34,969 nucleotides of DNA, from the NCBI RefSeq assembly GCF_902829295.1, contig NZ_CADEPL010000054.1:30001-64969 (forward strand), given 5' to 3'. Within the stretch, counting starts at the first letter, position 1. Each line of letters opens with the position of its first letter. The notes below the pieces were generated by a model. It saw only the letters and a program-made list of their open reading frames with translations, ran no database searches and was not told the origin of the DNA. The DNA is from Vogesella oryzae. Lineage in GTDB: Bacteria > Pseudomonadota > Gammaproteobacteria > Burkholderiales > Chromobacteriaceae. Made by a program: the position numbers and the translations under genes. Shown here one piece after another: positions 1 through 10,392 of this stretch.

Positions 1-38
1 TTGTTTGCTTGAACATTTGCAGAAAACAGCAGTAGCAA

Positions 39-1256
39 CTAGCTGCGGTAGTCGGCGTTGATCTTCACATAGTCATAGGAGAAGTCACAGGTCCATACCG
101 TAGCATTGGACAGACCACGCCCCAGCACCACACGCACCGTGATCTCGGCTTGCTTCATGACACGCTGGCCATCCTCTTCCTTGTAGTCCGGATTGCGGCC
201 ACCATCTTTGGCCACCAGCACGTCGTCCAGATACATCTCCAGACGATCGACATCCAGATCGGCGATGCCGGCATAGCCGATGGCGGCCAACAGACGCCCC
301 AGGTTCGGGTCGGAGGCGAAGAAGGCGGTTTTCACCAGCGGTGAGCGGCCGATGGCGTAGCCGACAGCCTTGCACTCGGCAACGGTACGCCCCCCCTCTA
401 CTTGTATGGTAATGAATTTGGTGGCGCCCTCGCCATCGCGCACGATGGCCTGCGCCAGTTCGATAGCCACTTCCAGCACTGCCGCCTTCAGCTGCTCATA
501 GGCTTCGGAGGAGGCACTATCGATGCGCGCGGCGCTGCCCTGACCAGTGGAGATCAGCATGAAGCTGTCGTTGGTGGAGGTGTCGCCATCGATGGTGATG
601 CTGTTGAAGCTAAGGTCTGCCACCTCCTTTACCAGCTGGTTCAGCAGCGGGCGGGTGACCGGCGCATCGGTGGCAATAAAGCCGAGCATGGTAGCCATGT
701 TCGGGTGGATCATGCCGGCGCCCTTGGCAATACCGGTAATGTTCACCGTCTGACCATCAATCTGGATGGTACGGCTGGTCGCCTTGGGTGCCACGTCGGT
801 CGTCATGATGGCTTCGGCAGCATCCGCCCAGGTTGCGACCTTGCGTTGCGGCAACGCGGCGACGATCTTGTCGACCGGCAGCGGCTCCAGAATCACGCCG
901 GTAGAGAACGGCAGGATCTGTTCCGGCAGGCAATCCAGCTCTGCGGCCAACGCCTCGCACACTGCGCGGGCATGCTGACGGCCGGATTCACCGGTACCGG
1001 CGTTGGCGTTACCGGTATTCACCACCAGTGCGCGAATCTGTACACCGGCATCCAGATGCTGTTTGCACAACTGTACCGGCGCGGCACAGAAACGGTTCTG
1101 GGTGAACACACCAGCAACCGTATTGCCCTTGTCCAGGCGAATCACCAGCACGTCCTTACGCCCCGGCTTCTTGATACCGGCTTCGGCATAGGCCAGATCC
1201 ACACCGGCGATGGGGGCGAGTTGGCTGTTATCTACAGGCTTGAGATTGACGGGCAT
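39..1256 (-). CDS. argJ: ArgJ, bifunctional glutamate N-acetyltransferase / amino-acid acetyltransferase
   Basis: 405 residues, the usual family length. ArgJ moves the acetyl group from N-acetylornithine to glutamate (cyclic arginine pathway) and in bifunctional forms also makes N-acetylglutamate from acetyl-CoA; it is cytoplasmic. The self-cleavage and nucleophile site is visible as [17 protein letters not shown], with Thr189 after Ala188; cleavage there would give the alpha and beta chains. The conserved NTGNANAGTG stretch lies near residue 80, and the C-terminal half carries the expected DGEGATKF segment. The ATG at 1256 is preceded by GGAG on the minus strand (about 1265-1268). It lies 60 bases downstream of recQ on the same strand, so cotranscription is possible but unproven. 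The 38 bases beyond the stop, up to the window edge, show no terminator. Mono- versus bifunctional activity cannot be told from sequence alone. Confidence 0.97.
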   Translation of the reverse strand: MPVNLKPVDNSQLAPIAGVDLAYAEAGIKKPGRKDVLVIRLDKGNTVAGVFTQNRFCAAPVQLCKQHLDAGVQIRALVVNTGNANAGTGESGRQHARAVCEALAAELDCLPEQILPFSTGVILEPLPVDKIVAALPQRKVATWADAAEAIMTTDVAPKATSRTIQIDGQTVNITGIAKGAGMIHPNMATMLGFIATDAPVTRPLLNQLVKEVADLSFNSITIDGDTSTNDSFMLISTGQGSAARIDSASSEAYEQLKAAVLEVAIELAQAIVRDGEGATKFITIQVEGGRTVAECKAVGYAIGRSPLVKTAFFASDPNLGRLLAAIGYAGIADLDVDRLEMYLDDVLVAKDGGRNPDYKEEDGQRVMKQAEITVRVVLGRGLSNATVWTCDFSYDYVKINADYRS

Positions 1257-1316
1257 GACGTTTCTCCGAAATTCGATGTCGCAAGATTGTAACTGAACGC
1301 CGCGCCCCGATCACCC

Positions 1317-3116
<1,800 letters not shown>

Positions 3117-3291
3117 CGGGTTTTCCGCGTGAAGGGCGCCATTGTACGCAAAAACCGCCCGCCCCGTGCCCGGCAAGTACGCGCCATCCGGAGCGCGGTG
3201 AATGACAACCGCGGGGATTTAACGGAGAAACACTACTGTGAAGCGGCCCTATATGCGAGACTTGCGCTGTTTAAGCAGTCAGAGCCTGACC

Positions 3292-3801
3292 ATGAAGCCT
3301 TATATCCTGTTTGCCCTTGCCATGCTGGCCCTGACCGGCTGTGCCAGCACCGGCGGTCTTGCCGCCAAAAGCAGCACCAGCAAGGGCGTGACCCAGCCTC
3401 CCGTACGCCAGGCGCCGGCAGTCCGTCCGCCGGTGGTGGCCAATGCCGAGTGGGTGATTCTGGGTGTCTCGCCCAACGGCAATATCCTGCACGAGATCGA
3501 CAAGCTCAGCATCCGCCGCAAGGGACTGCTGATGGTGTTCCGCGACCGCAAGACCATCTTCAACCCGAAGAAGGAAAACTTCCTCAATACGCCGCAGCAC
3601 AAGCAATCGATCAATACCTGGGAAGTCGACTGCAGCGCATCGACCTTCCGTCTGGCGGCCATGCAGCTGCTGGATGAAAACGGCCGGGAAATCCTCAGCC
3701 GTACATATAATGACAAAGAAATTCGAGCCATGCCGGTAGTGCGCCAGTCGGCCTCTTTCCAGCAGCTGGATTACGTCTGCAAACAGGCTATCGCCGCCTG
3801 A
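3292..3801 (+). CDS. Outer-membrane-type lipoprotein resembling surface-adhesin protein E
   Basis: 169 residues from the ATG at 3292. The N-terminus is a lipoprotein signal (MKPYILFALAMLALTGC), with lipobox Cys17 and Ser at mature +3 rather than Asp, suggesting outer-membrane sorting. A low-complexity Ser/Lys/Pro linker follows, then a compact domain of about 115 residues starting at AEWVILG with two cysteines (in VDCSAS and DYVCKQ) that probably form a disulfide. The pattern of Trp-Ile start, basic middle, acidic residue before Cys and late Cys resembles the Adhesin_E family (surface-adhesin E of Haemophilus), but this is pattern memory, not a search. An in-frame GTG at 3238 has a better ribosome site (GGAG at 3224-3227) and would add 18 residues before the signal, so the start is uncertain. 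The substrate or ligand is unknown. Confidence 0.75.
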   Translation: MKPYILFALAMLALTGCASTGGLAAKSSTSKGVTQPPVRQAPAVRPPVVANAEWVILGVSPNGNILHEIDKLSIRRKGLLMVFRDRKTIFNPKKENFLNTPQHKQSINTWEVDCSASTFRLAAMQLLDENGREILSRTYNDKEIRAMPVVRQSASFQQLDYVCKQAIAA

Positions 3802-3817
3802 GCAACCGCCGGGCGAT

Positions 3818-3826
3818 GCGGCCAAC
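3818..3826 (+). repeat. DUS-like repeat copy upstream of the parA-like gene
   Basis: Intergenic copy of GCGGCCAAC, preceded by T (full 10-mer 3817-3826). It sits between the lipoprotein stop (3801) and the ribosome site of the ParA-like gene (AAAAGGG, about 3829). No inverted partner is nearby. Confidence 0.7.
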
Positions 3827-3841
3827 TTGAAAAGGGTGATC

Positions 3842-4609
3842 ATGCGACGGGTGGTATTCAATCAGAAAGGCGGGGTGGGCAAATCCACCATTACCGTTAA
3901 CCTGGCAGCCGCGGCGGCCAAGGCCGGACGCAAGGTACTGCTGCTGGATCTGGATCCGCAGGGCAATGCCAGCCACTACCTGACCGGTAGCAGCACGGCA
4001 CCGGAGGCCAACGCGGCCGGCTTTTTCAACCAGATGCTGAACATCAGCCTGTACGAAAAGCCGCCGCAGGACTTCATCGCCCCCACCTGCCATGACAACC
4101 TGCACCTGATGGCTTCGCACCCGGAGTTGTCCGAGCTGATGGTCAAGCTGGAAGCGCGCTACAAGATGTTCAAACTGCGCGATACCCTGCTGCAGCTGCA
4201 AGACAGCTATGACGAAATCTGGATCGACACCCCGCCGGCGTTGAACTTCTATACCCGCTCGGCACTGATTGCGGCCAACCGCTGCCTGATCCCGTTTGAC
4301 TGCGATACCTTCTCGCGTCAGGCGCTGCTCGGCCTGCTGGACACTGCCGCCGAAATCCGCGCCGACCACAACCCGGAGCTGCAGATCGAAGGCATCGTGG
4401 TCAACCAGTTCCAGCCGCGTGCCAGCCTGCCGGTGCGCATGGTGCAGGAGCTGAAGGACGCCGGCCATCCGGTGCTGCAGCCGCCGCTATCGGCCTCGGT
4501 GAAGATCCGCGAATCGCACGAGCGCAGCCTGCCGATGGTCTTCCTCGACCCCAAACACAAACTGGCGCAGGAATTCAGCCAGCTCTACGCCAATCTGGCG
4601 CAACACTGA
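3842..4609 (+). CDS. ParA/MinD-family P-loop ATPase (orphan, no ParB)
   Basis: 255 residues. The deviant Walker A KGGVGKST is at 9-16, with the signature Lys9 and the P-loop Lys14. Walker A' LLLDLDPQGN is at 33-42 with Asp38, and the Walker B-like segment IWIDTPPAL lies near 126. These ATPases dimerise on ATP binding and position DNA or protein cargo on the nucleoid or at the pole. The ATG at 3842 follows AAAAGGGTG with good spacing; the frame extends five codons upstream with no ribosome site. No parB or centromere-like repeats accompany it, so plasmid or chromosome partition is unlikely. It stands 19 bases before a histidine kinase and reads as the first gene of a ParA-kinase-regulator operon. 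A role in placing that signalling complex in the cell is inference from position. Confidence 0.85.
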   Translation: MRRVVFNQKGGVGKSTITVNLAAAAAKAGRKVLLLDLDPQGNASHYLTGSSTAPEANAAGFFNQMLNISLYEKPPQDFIAPTCHDNLHLMASHPELSELMVKLEARYKMFKLRDTLLQLQDSYDEIWIDTPPALNFYTRSALIAANRCLIPFDCDTFSRQALLGLLDTAAEIRADHNPELQIEGIVVNQFQPRASLPVRMVQELKDAGHPVLQPPLSASVKIRESHERSLPMVFLDPKHKLAQEFSQLYANLAQH

Positions 4610-4628
4610 GCGCCTGCCGGCGGCGCCG

Positions 4629-7190
4629 ATGAAGGCCAGAATCAAGCCCCATGCCCTGCTGCTTGCCAGCCTGTTGCTGGCGCTCGGGCTATGGTTGCTG
4701 GCCGTGCTGATCCAGCAGCGGGCCGAGGAAGACACCCAGCGCAGCCGCCAGCTGGCACATGCCACGCAACACCTGGCGCAACTCAACCTGCAGCTGCAAC
4801 AGCTGCTGCAAAGCGGACAGGCCGCCACCGAGCTGTTGCTGAGCGCGGAAAACAGCAAGAACAGCAATGGCAGTTTCTCGCGCTATGCCCCCTATGTGCT
4901 GTCGACCAATCCGGCCTTCGACTTCCTGGCCGTAATCCAGCGGGTGGCGCAACCGGAGCGCGACAGCATCGAACTGGATCAGGGGCTGCTGCTGCGCCAG
5001 TTTGACGGCAACCATCTGGTGACCGCCGGCAAGCGCCCGGTGTATTTCCCGGTCGCCCAGCAATACCCGGACGATAGCCAGGCACTGCCGCTGCACCTGG
5101 ACCTGGGCGCCGAACCGGAAGTCCTGGCCACCCTGCAGCGCGCGGTGGCCGATGGCCAGCCCGGACTGGCACAGCTGCACACCGGCGGCAGCCGCCGGCT
5201 GGTACTGTTTTTCACCGCCAAGGCGCAGCCACAGCCACTGCTGCTGGCTGTCGGCCTCAACCCGGAACAGTTGCTGAACCCCAGTGGCGAAGACGAAGCC
5301 AGCCAGCAACTTCGACTGCGCATCCTGACCAGGGATGCACAGCAGCCACTGCTGGCCGACAGTCACCCCTCCCTGCCGCTGCCGGCCTTGCCACTGCTGA
5401 CCGCCAGCCGCAGTATCGGCGGCCAACAGCTGACCTTCGAGCTGATGCCGGTGGGGGTGCCTGACAGCGGCAACCACGGCGAAATGGTGGCTTCCACCCT
5501 GATCCTGATGGCTATCGTGCTGCTGGCCGCCACTGCGCGCCAGCTGGCGACCCAGAACCGCCAGACCCTGCAATACCAGAGCGGCATGATCGCCCGGCTA
5601 CAGGACAGCAACCTCGGCCTGAAAACCCAGCTGGACCGCCAGCTGCAGCGCATCAAACCGCTGCAGGAGGTCGAAGACAGCTACCGCAGCCTGCTGGCAC
5701 AGCAGAGTGACGGCGTGATCCTGCTCGACAGCAACGGCCAGGTGCAGCAGGTCAACCCGGAAGCGGCCCGCCTGATCGGCCAGCCGGCAGAGGCGCTATT
5801 GAAACTGCCCGCAGGCGCGCTGATCAGCGAACTGCACCATCCCCTGCACAGCAGCTTTGCCGAACATGTGACACCGCTGCTGGGGCATCCTTTCGAGGCG
5901 CTGCTGATCTGCGACCAGTCCTTCATGCTGCAGGTGGAGCTGTCACTCAGCCTGATCCGGCCAAGCAGCGCCGCACCGTTCTACCTGGTGGTATGCCGCA
6001 ACATCGCCGCCCGCAAGGAGCGCGAAGCCGCCCTGCTGCGCCTGACCGACAGTCTGGCAGAGCAGGTGGAAACCCAGTCCCGCCAGCTGTCCGCGCTGCT
6101 GGACGCCAGCCCGATGGCAATGGCCTATATCGTCGACCGCCACTTCAAGCAGGTAAACAAGGCCTTCCTGACCATGTTCCAGCACCGCGAGGCCGACATC
6201 ACCGAGCAGTCCACCCGCCTGCTGTACGACAGCGACGAGCACTACCAGCGTACCGGCCGCAGCATCTATCCGGCGCTGAATACCGGCGCGGTGTCGCAGG
6301 ACGATGTCTGTCTGGTACGGGGCGACGGCAGCACGCTGTGGGTACGCATGTTCGGCCGTGCGGTGAAACCGGGGCAGCCGGCACTGGGTTCGGTATGGCT
6401 GTACCAGGACATCTCGGCGCAACGCAACACCGAAGAGGCGCTGCGCCGCGCGCGCGATATGGCGGAAGAAACCAGCCGCGCCAAGACCGACTTCCTCGCC
6501 AATATGTCGCACGAGCTGCGCACCCCGCTGCATGCCATTCTGGGCTTTGCCGAAATCGGCCAGCAGCAGGAAGCCGCGGCGGCCAACCCGAAGTTGCAGC
6601 GCTACTTCGAGCGCATTCACAACAGCGGCAGCCGGCTGCTGGCGCTGCTGAACGAGTTGCTGGACCTGTCGAAAATGGAGGTTGGCCGCATGGAGTACCA
6701 GATGCAGCCCGCCGACCTGCAACAGGTGGTGCGCGACTGTCTGGAAGAACTCAAGGGCCTCGCCGAGCAGCAGGGTATTTCCTTGCTGTTCGTGCCGCAC
6801 CCCTACCCGCTGCAAGTGGAAATGGACCCGCTGCGCATCGCCCAGGTGGTGCGCAACCTGCTGTCCAACGCCATCAAGTTCAGCCCGCACGGCGCCAGGG
6901 TGTCGCTGGATATTCTCGGCCCGCATGAGGCGGAAGGCCCGCTACGGGTGGAAGTGCGCGACTTCGGCCCCGGCGTGCCGGAAGACGAGCGCGAGCGCAT
7001 CTTCGACAAATTCATCCAGAGCAGCCTGACCAAGACCGGCGCCGGCGGCACCGGCCTTGGCTTGTCGATCTGTCGCGAGATCGTGCATGCTCACGGCGGC
7101 GAAATCAGCGTGCAGAACGCGGTCGGTGGCGGTGCCATCTTCAGCTTCAGCCTGCCGCGCCGGCAACCTGCCCCCCATATGGAGAACTGA
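4629..7190 (+). CDS. Membrane sensor histidine kinase with two PAS domains
   Basis: 853 residues. One membrane helix (about 9-28) is followed by a periplasmic sensor region of about 250 residues rich in Gln and Leu, a second helix (about 287-304), a short coiled coil (310-350), a PAS domain (about 352-460), a second PAS domain (about 485-598), HisKA with phosphoacceptor His628 in ANMSHELRTPLHAILGF, and a C-terminal HATPase with N-box NLLSNAIKF (743-751), G1 box DFGPGVP and G2 box GGTGLGLSI. It has no receiver or HPt domain, so it is a classical rather than a hybrid kinase. The sensed signal is not recognisable. It begins 19 bases after the ParA-like gene and ends 2 bases before the regulator, which is almost certainly its partner. 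The ATG at 4629 lies just after GGCGGCGCCG with no strong ribosome site, perhaps relying on translational coupling. Confidence 0.92.
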   Translation: MKARIKPHALLLASLLLALGLWLLAVLIQQRAEEDTQRSRQLAHATQHLAQLNLQLQQLLQSGQAATELLLSAENSKNSNGSFSRYAPYVLSTNPAFDFLAVIQRVAQPERDSIELDQGLLLRQFDGNHLVTAGKRPVYFPVAQQYPDDSQALPLHLDLGAEPEVLATLQRAVADGQPGLAQLHTGGSRRLVLFFTAKAQPQPLLLAVGLNPEQLLNPSGEDEASQQLRLRILTRDAQQPLLADSHPSLPLPALPLLTASRSIGGQQLTFELMPVGVPDSGNHGEMVASTLILMAIVLLAATARQLATQNRQTLQYQSGMIARLQDSNLGLKTQLDRQLQRIKPLQEVEDSYRSLLAQQSDGVILLDSNGQVQQVNPEAARLIGQPAEALLKLPAGALISELHHPLHSSFAEHVTPLLGHPFEALLICDQSFMLQVELSLSLIRPSSAAPFYLVVCRNIAARKEREAALLRLTDSLAEQVETQSRQLSALLDASPMAMAYIVDRHFKQVNKAFLTMFQHREADITEQSTRLLYDSDEHYQRTGRSIYPALNTGAVSQDDVCLVRGDGSTLWVRMFGRAVKPGQPALGSVWLYQDISAQRNTEEALRRARDMAEETSRAKTDFLANMSHELRTPLHAILGFAEIGQQQEAAAANPKLQRYFERIHNSGSRLLALLNELLDLSKMEVGRMEYQMQPADLQQVVRDCLEELKGLAEQQGISLLFVPHPYPLQVEMDPLRIAQVVRNLLSNAIKFSPHGARVSLDILGPHEAEGPLRVEVRDFGPGVPEDERERIFDKFIQSSLTKTGAGGTGLGLSICREIVHAHGGEISVQNAVGGGAIFSFSLPRRQPAPHMEN

Positions 7191-7192
7191 TC

Positions 7193-8113
7193 ATGGCCAA
7201 GCGCCTGTTACTGGTGGACGACGAGCCATTCAATCTGGAATTGCTGGCCGAGCTGCTGGAAGATGCCGGCTACGAAACCGTTGCCGTCGATAACGGCGAA
7301 GGCGCGTGGCAGATACTGCAGCGCGAAGGCGAACAGTTCTCGGCGGTATTGCTGGACAAGATGATGCCGGGTCTCAGCGGCTTCGAGCTGCTGCGGCGCA
7401 TGAAGGCCAATAGCAAGCTGGCGTTCCTGCCGGTCATCATGCAGACCGCGGTGGGCGCCGCCGCCAGCGTGCAGGAAGGATTGTCCTCCGGCGCGTTCTA
7501 CTACCTCACCAAGCCGTTCTCGCGCGAGATGCTGCTGGCGGTGGTCGCCGCCGCCACCGTGCACTGGGACCGCCACCAGTATTTCCGCGAACTGGCCAGC
7601 CAGCAGATCGGCGCGCTGCAGCATCTGGACCGCGCCGAATTCAGCTTCCGCACCCCGCACGAGGCCCGCCACGTCACCGCGCTGCTGGCCAAGGCCAGCC
7701 CGGAGCCGGAAAAGATCGCCACCGGACTGTTCGAGCTGATCATCAATGCCATCGAGCATGGCAATCTGGGGGTGAGCTACGAGGAGAAAAGCCGGCTGCA
7801 GCAACTGGACCAGTGGGGACAGGAGCTGGAACGCCGGCTGGCCGACCCGGTACTGGGGCAGCGCAAGATTCATGTCAGCGTCAGCCGCAGCCCCGGCAAG
7901 CTGCAGTTCGAGATCCGCGACCAGGGCGATGGTTTCGACTGGCAGCATTTCCTGGTCCGCGAACCGGACGAGCTGCTGGCCAGCCACGGGCGCGGCATCC
8001 TGATTGCGCGCCGGTTGTCGTTCGACGAACTGGCATACCGCGAGCGCGGCAACGTGGTAACGGCCGTCACCTATTTGCCACCCGATGCAAGCGGCAGCGA
8101 CAGCGCCCAGTAG
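7193..8113 (+). CDS. Response regulator with C-terminal HATPase (anti-sigma-kinase-like) output domain
   Basis: 306 residues. Residues 1-120 form a receiver: acidic pocket Asp9/Asp10, phospho-acceptor Asp55 in AVLLDKMMPG, switch Thr85 and conserved Lys107 in YLTKPF. The second half is not a DNA-binding domain. It shows an N-box-like ELIINAIEHGN (about 181-191), a G1-type RDQGDGFDW, and a late GRGILIARRL G2-like segment, which is the arrangement of HATPase_c_2 / RsbW-type serine kinase domains. Known relatives act on STAS antagonists or anti-sigma switches; no such partner gene is adjacent. Translation starts 2 bases after the kinase stop. The last 43 bases overlap the convergent 3' end of comEC. 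Identification of the receiver is firm; the output function is inferred. Confidence 0.88.
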   Translation: MAKRLLLVDDEPFNLELLAELLEDAGYETVAVDNGEGAWQILQREGEQFSAVLLDKMMPGLSGFELLRRMKANSKLAFLPVIMQTAVGAAASVQEGLSSGAFYYLTKPFSREMLLAVVAAATVHWDRHQYFRELASQQIGALQHLDRAEFSFRTPHEARHVTALLAKASPEPEKIATGLFELIINAIEHGNLGVSYEEKSRLQQLDQWGQELERRLADPVLGQRKIHVSVSRSPGKLQFEIRDQGDGFDWQHFLVREPDELLASHGRGILIARRLSFDELAYRERGNVVTAVTYLPPDASGSDSAQ

Positions 8114-10296
8114 TTATCCCGCCGCCGTGGCAGCACCGTGCTGTCCTGCCCCAGTCGCAGCTGCAAGGCACCGTGGACATCGGTGCGCCACAGTTGCAGC
8201 GGCCGTGCGGCCAACCTTGCCAGCACCTGCGGGCTGGGATGGCGATAACGGTTGCGATAACCGGCACTGATGATGGCGTGTTGCGGCTGCACCGTGTCCA
8301 GCCACGCTTCGGCCGTGGAACTGCGGCTGCCATGATGGCCCAGTACCAGCACCTGGCTACGCAAGGCCGCGCCATAACGGGTCACCAGCTGTTCCTCCAC
8401 CGCCTGCGGCGCATCGCCGCTCAGCAGCATTGCCTGCCTCGGGGTGGCGACCCGCAGCACACAGCTATGGCTGTTGTCATCGCCCCGCGTCTCCGAGCGC
8501 GGCCACAGCACATCGAAACGCACCCCGTCCCACACCCAGCTTTGTCCGGCACGACACGGCTGCGCCGCCTGCTGCGGTACGCTGCCGGGTTGGCCGCGCC
8601 AAACCGTGCTTACCGCCAGCGCCGCCAGTACGCCAGCGGCCGCGCCATCGTGATCGGCATCGTGATGCGACAGCATCAGTGCCGGCCGTGTCGCGCCTTG
8701 TGCACGCAGTACCGGCAGCACATAGCGCGCGGCATCGCCGCCGCCGGTATCGAACAGCAGATCGTGCCGCGCCGTTTGCAGTAACACCGCCAGCCCCTGC
8801 CCGACGTCGATCACCTCTACCTGCAGCTCGCCGGCAGCCGGCCGCGGAGCGCGATACAGCAGCAAGGGCAGCAGCAGCACTACGCCGGCGAGCCGCACGC
8901 TGCGGGCCAGCGGCAACAACAGGCACAGTGTACCCAGCAGCGCTGCCGGCAACAGCGGCCACGGCAAGGCGGGAAACCACCACTGCGGCCCGGCCGCCAG
9001 CCAGTCCACCCACCACCAGAACATGCCGGCAACCCAACCCGCCAGCTGCGCCAATGGCCGCCACGGCAGCGCTGCCGCCAGCAGGGCCAGCGGGGTCAGC
9101 AGCAGCGACACCAGCGGAATGCCCAGCCCGTTGGCCAGCGGCGACAGTAGCGGCCACTGGCCGAACATTGCCGCCAGTGGCAACAGCGACGCCAGCGTTG
9201 CCCGCCATTGCGCCCCCAGCAGTGCCGGCCAATAGCCAGGACGGCGACGGCGGCCAACCTCGCCGGCCAGCAACGCCCCCACCAGCCCGAACGACAGCCA
9301 GAAACCGACGGCCAGCGCCGCGAACGGATCGAGCAGCAAGACCACGGTCAAGGCCGCCAGCCAGATCTGCCACGCCGACAGCCCACGCTGCCACCACAGC
9401 GCCAGCGTGGTGGTGGCCAGCATCCATACCGTGCGCTGGGTCGGTACCGAAAACCCGGCCAGCAACGCATAGCCCAGTGCCGCCAGCATCGCCATCAGCA
9501 AAGCCAGCCGCTGCGGCTGACATGGCGGCCAACGTTGCAGCAGGCGCCGCGACAACCACAGCACCAGACCGGCCAGCAGGCTGATATGCAGCCCGGACAC
9601 GCTGACCACATGCGTCAGGCCCGTTGCCGCCAGCGCCTGCCACTCGCGCCGCGCGATCCCCTGTTGCGCCCCCACCGCCAGTGCCGCCACCAGCGCGGCA
9701 TTGCGCCCCGGACCGATGGCGGCGGTCAGCCGCGTCACGACGCCCTGCCGCGCGGCATCCAGCCACGACCAGAAACCGGCTACGGCGGGCAAGGCCAGCC
9801 GTGGCTTGCCGACCGTGCCGGTCGCCAGCACGCCTTCGCTCCAGTACCAGCGGGCGGCATCGAAGCCGGCCACGTTGGCCGCACCGTGCGGCTGGCGCAG
9901 GCGCAGCAGCAATTGCCAGCGGCTGCCCGGCGGCCAGTCGCGCCGGGCGTAATCGTTCAGCTCCAGCAACGGCGGCAATGCCGGCGGCCCCGCATCCGGC
10001 GCAAAACGGAAGCGCACGCCATACTCGCCGGTGGTGGCCAAACCGCGCACCGTACCGGGCACCGACAGCGCGACCCCCTCCAGCGCGACCGGCAAACGTG
10101 CGGCCAGACGCTGCTCGATGTGCCAGCCGGCATAAGCCATGCCGGCTGGCAGCAATAGCAGCAACAGCGGCAGCCGCCGGCGCCACCACAGCGGCCAGCT
10201 GGCAATGATCAGCGCCAGCAGCAGATGCCAGTCCGGTACCGATGGCAGCCAGACACACAGCACCAGCCCCAGGCAAAAGGCAGCGAGTTTTTCCAT
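8071..10296 (-). CDS. comEC: ComEC/Rec2 DNA internalisation channel
   Basis: 741 residues, normal for proteobacterial ComEC. The inner-membrane protein carries single-stranded DNA into the cytoplasm during natural transformation. Seen: N-terminal hydrophobic helices; an OB-like DUF4131 region (about 60-190); the polytopic Competence domain (about 200-480) with the GLTHVVSVSGLHISLLAG signature; then a metallo-beta-lactamase-like C-terminal domain with SHHDADHDG near residue 542 and GHHGSRSS further on, the metal-binding motifs proposed for strand degradation. No frame damage was seen, so uptake should be functional. The start at 10296 lacks a clear ribosome site. It is divergent from rsmJ and convergent with, and overlapping by 43 bases, the response-regulator gene. 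Five copies of the repeated GCGGCCAAC word lie inside it. Confidence 0.95.
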   Translation of the reverse strand: MEKLAAFCLGLVLCVWLPSVPDWHLLLALIIASWPLWWRRRLPLLLLLLPAGMAYAGWHIEQRLAARLPVALEGVALSVPGTVRGLATTGEYGVRFRFAPDAGPPALPPLLELNDYARRDWPPGSRWQLLLRLRQPHGAANVAGFDAARWYWSEGVLATGTVGKPRLALPAVAGFWSWLDAARQGVVTRLTAAIGPGRNAALVAALAVGAQQGIARREWQALAATGLTHVVSVSGLHISLLAGLVLWLSRRLLQRWPPCQPQRLALLMAMLAALGYALLAGFSVPTQRTVWMLATTTLALWWQRGLSAWQIWLAALTVVLLLDPFAALAVGFWLSFGLVGALLAGEVGRRRRPGYWPALLGAQWRATLASLLPLAAMFGQWPLLSPLANGLGIPLVSLLLTPLALLAAALPWRPLAQLAGWVAGMFWWWVDWLAAGPQWWFPALPWPLLPAALLGTLCLLLPLARSVRLAGVVLLLPLLLYRAPRPAAGELQVEVIDVGQGLAVLLQTARHDLLFDTGGGDAARYVLPVLRAQGATRPALMLSHHDADHDGAAAGVLAALAVSTVWRGQPGSVPQQAAQPCRAGQSWVWDGVRFDVLWPRSETRGDDNSHSCVLRVATPRQAMLLSGDAPQAVEEQLVTRYGAALRSQVLVLGHHGSRSSTAEAWLDTVQPQHAIISAGYRNRYRHPSPQVLARLAARPLQLWRTDVHGALQLRLGQDSTVLPRRRDNYWALSLPLASGGK

Positions 10297-10336
10297 TACG
10301 CCATGCTATGCAATTGACATCACCATTGCCAGAGCA

Positions 10337-10365
10337 TTGCCGCCGGCGCGGTGTTGCCGTATCTT
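10337..10365 (+). promoter_or_regulatory. Candidate sigma70 promoter for rsmJ
   Basis: TTGCCG (10337-10342), 17-base spacer, TATCTT (10360-10365). It would give a leader of about 20 bases before the rsmJ ATG. Pattern match only, in GC-rich DNA. Confidence 0.35.
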
Positions 10366-10392
10366 CGCCGCCACTTGCAAGGACACCGCATC

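Noticed and set aside
1-38. Possible argJ terminator at the left edge
   Set aside because: Only 38 bases are available and no stem or T tract is visible.
402-1292. A 296-codon open frame opposite argJ
   Set aside because: Composition-driven antisense frame in GC-rich DNA; no family features, while argJ is unmistakable on the other strand.
3842-4609. ParA-like gene as a plasmid partition or integrated-element marker
   Set aside because: No parB, replication gene, repeats of parS type, integrase or change of base composition around it.
8430-9584. A long Ala/Pro/Arg-rich open frame opposite comEC
   Set aside because: Low-complexity shadow of comEC; no start signals.
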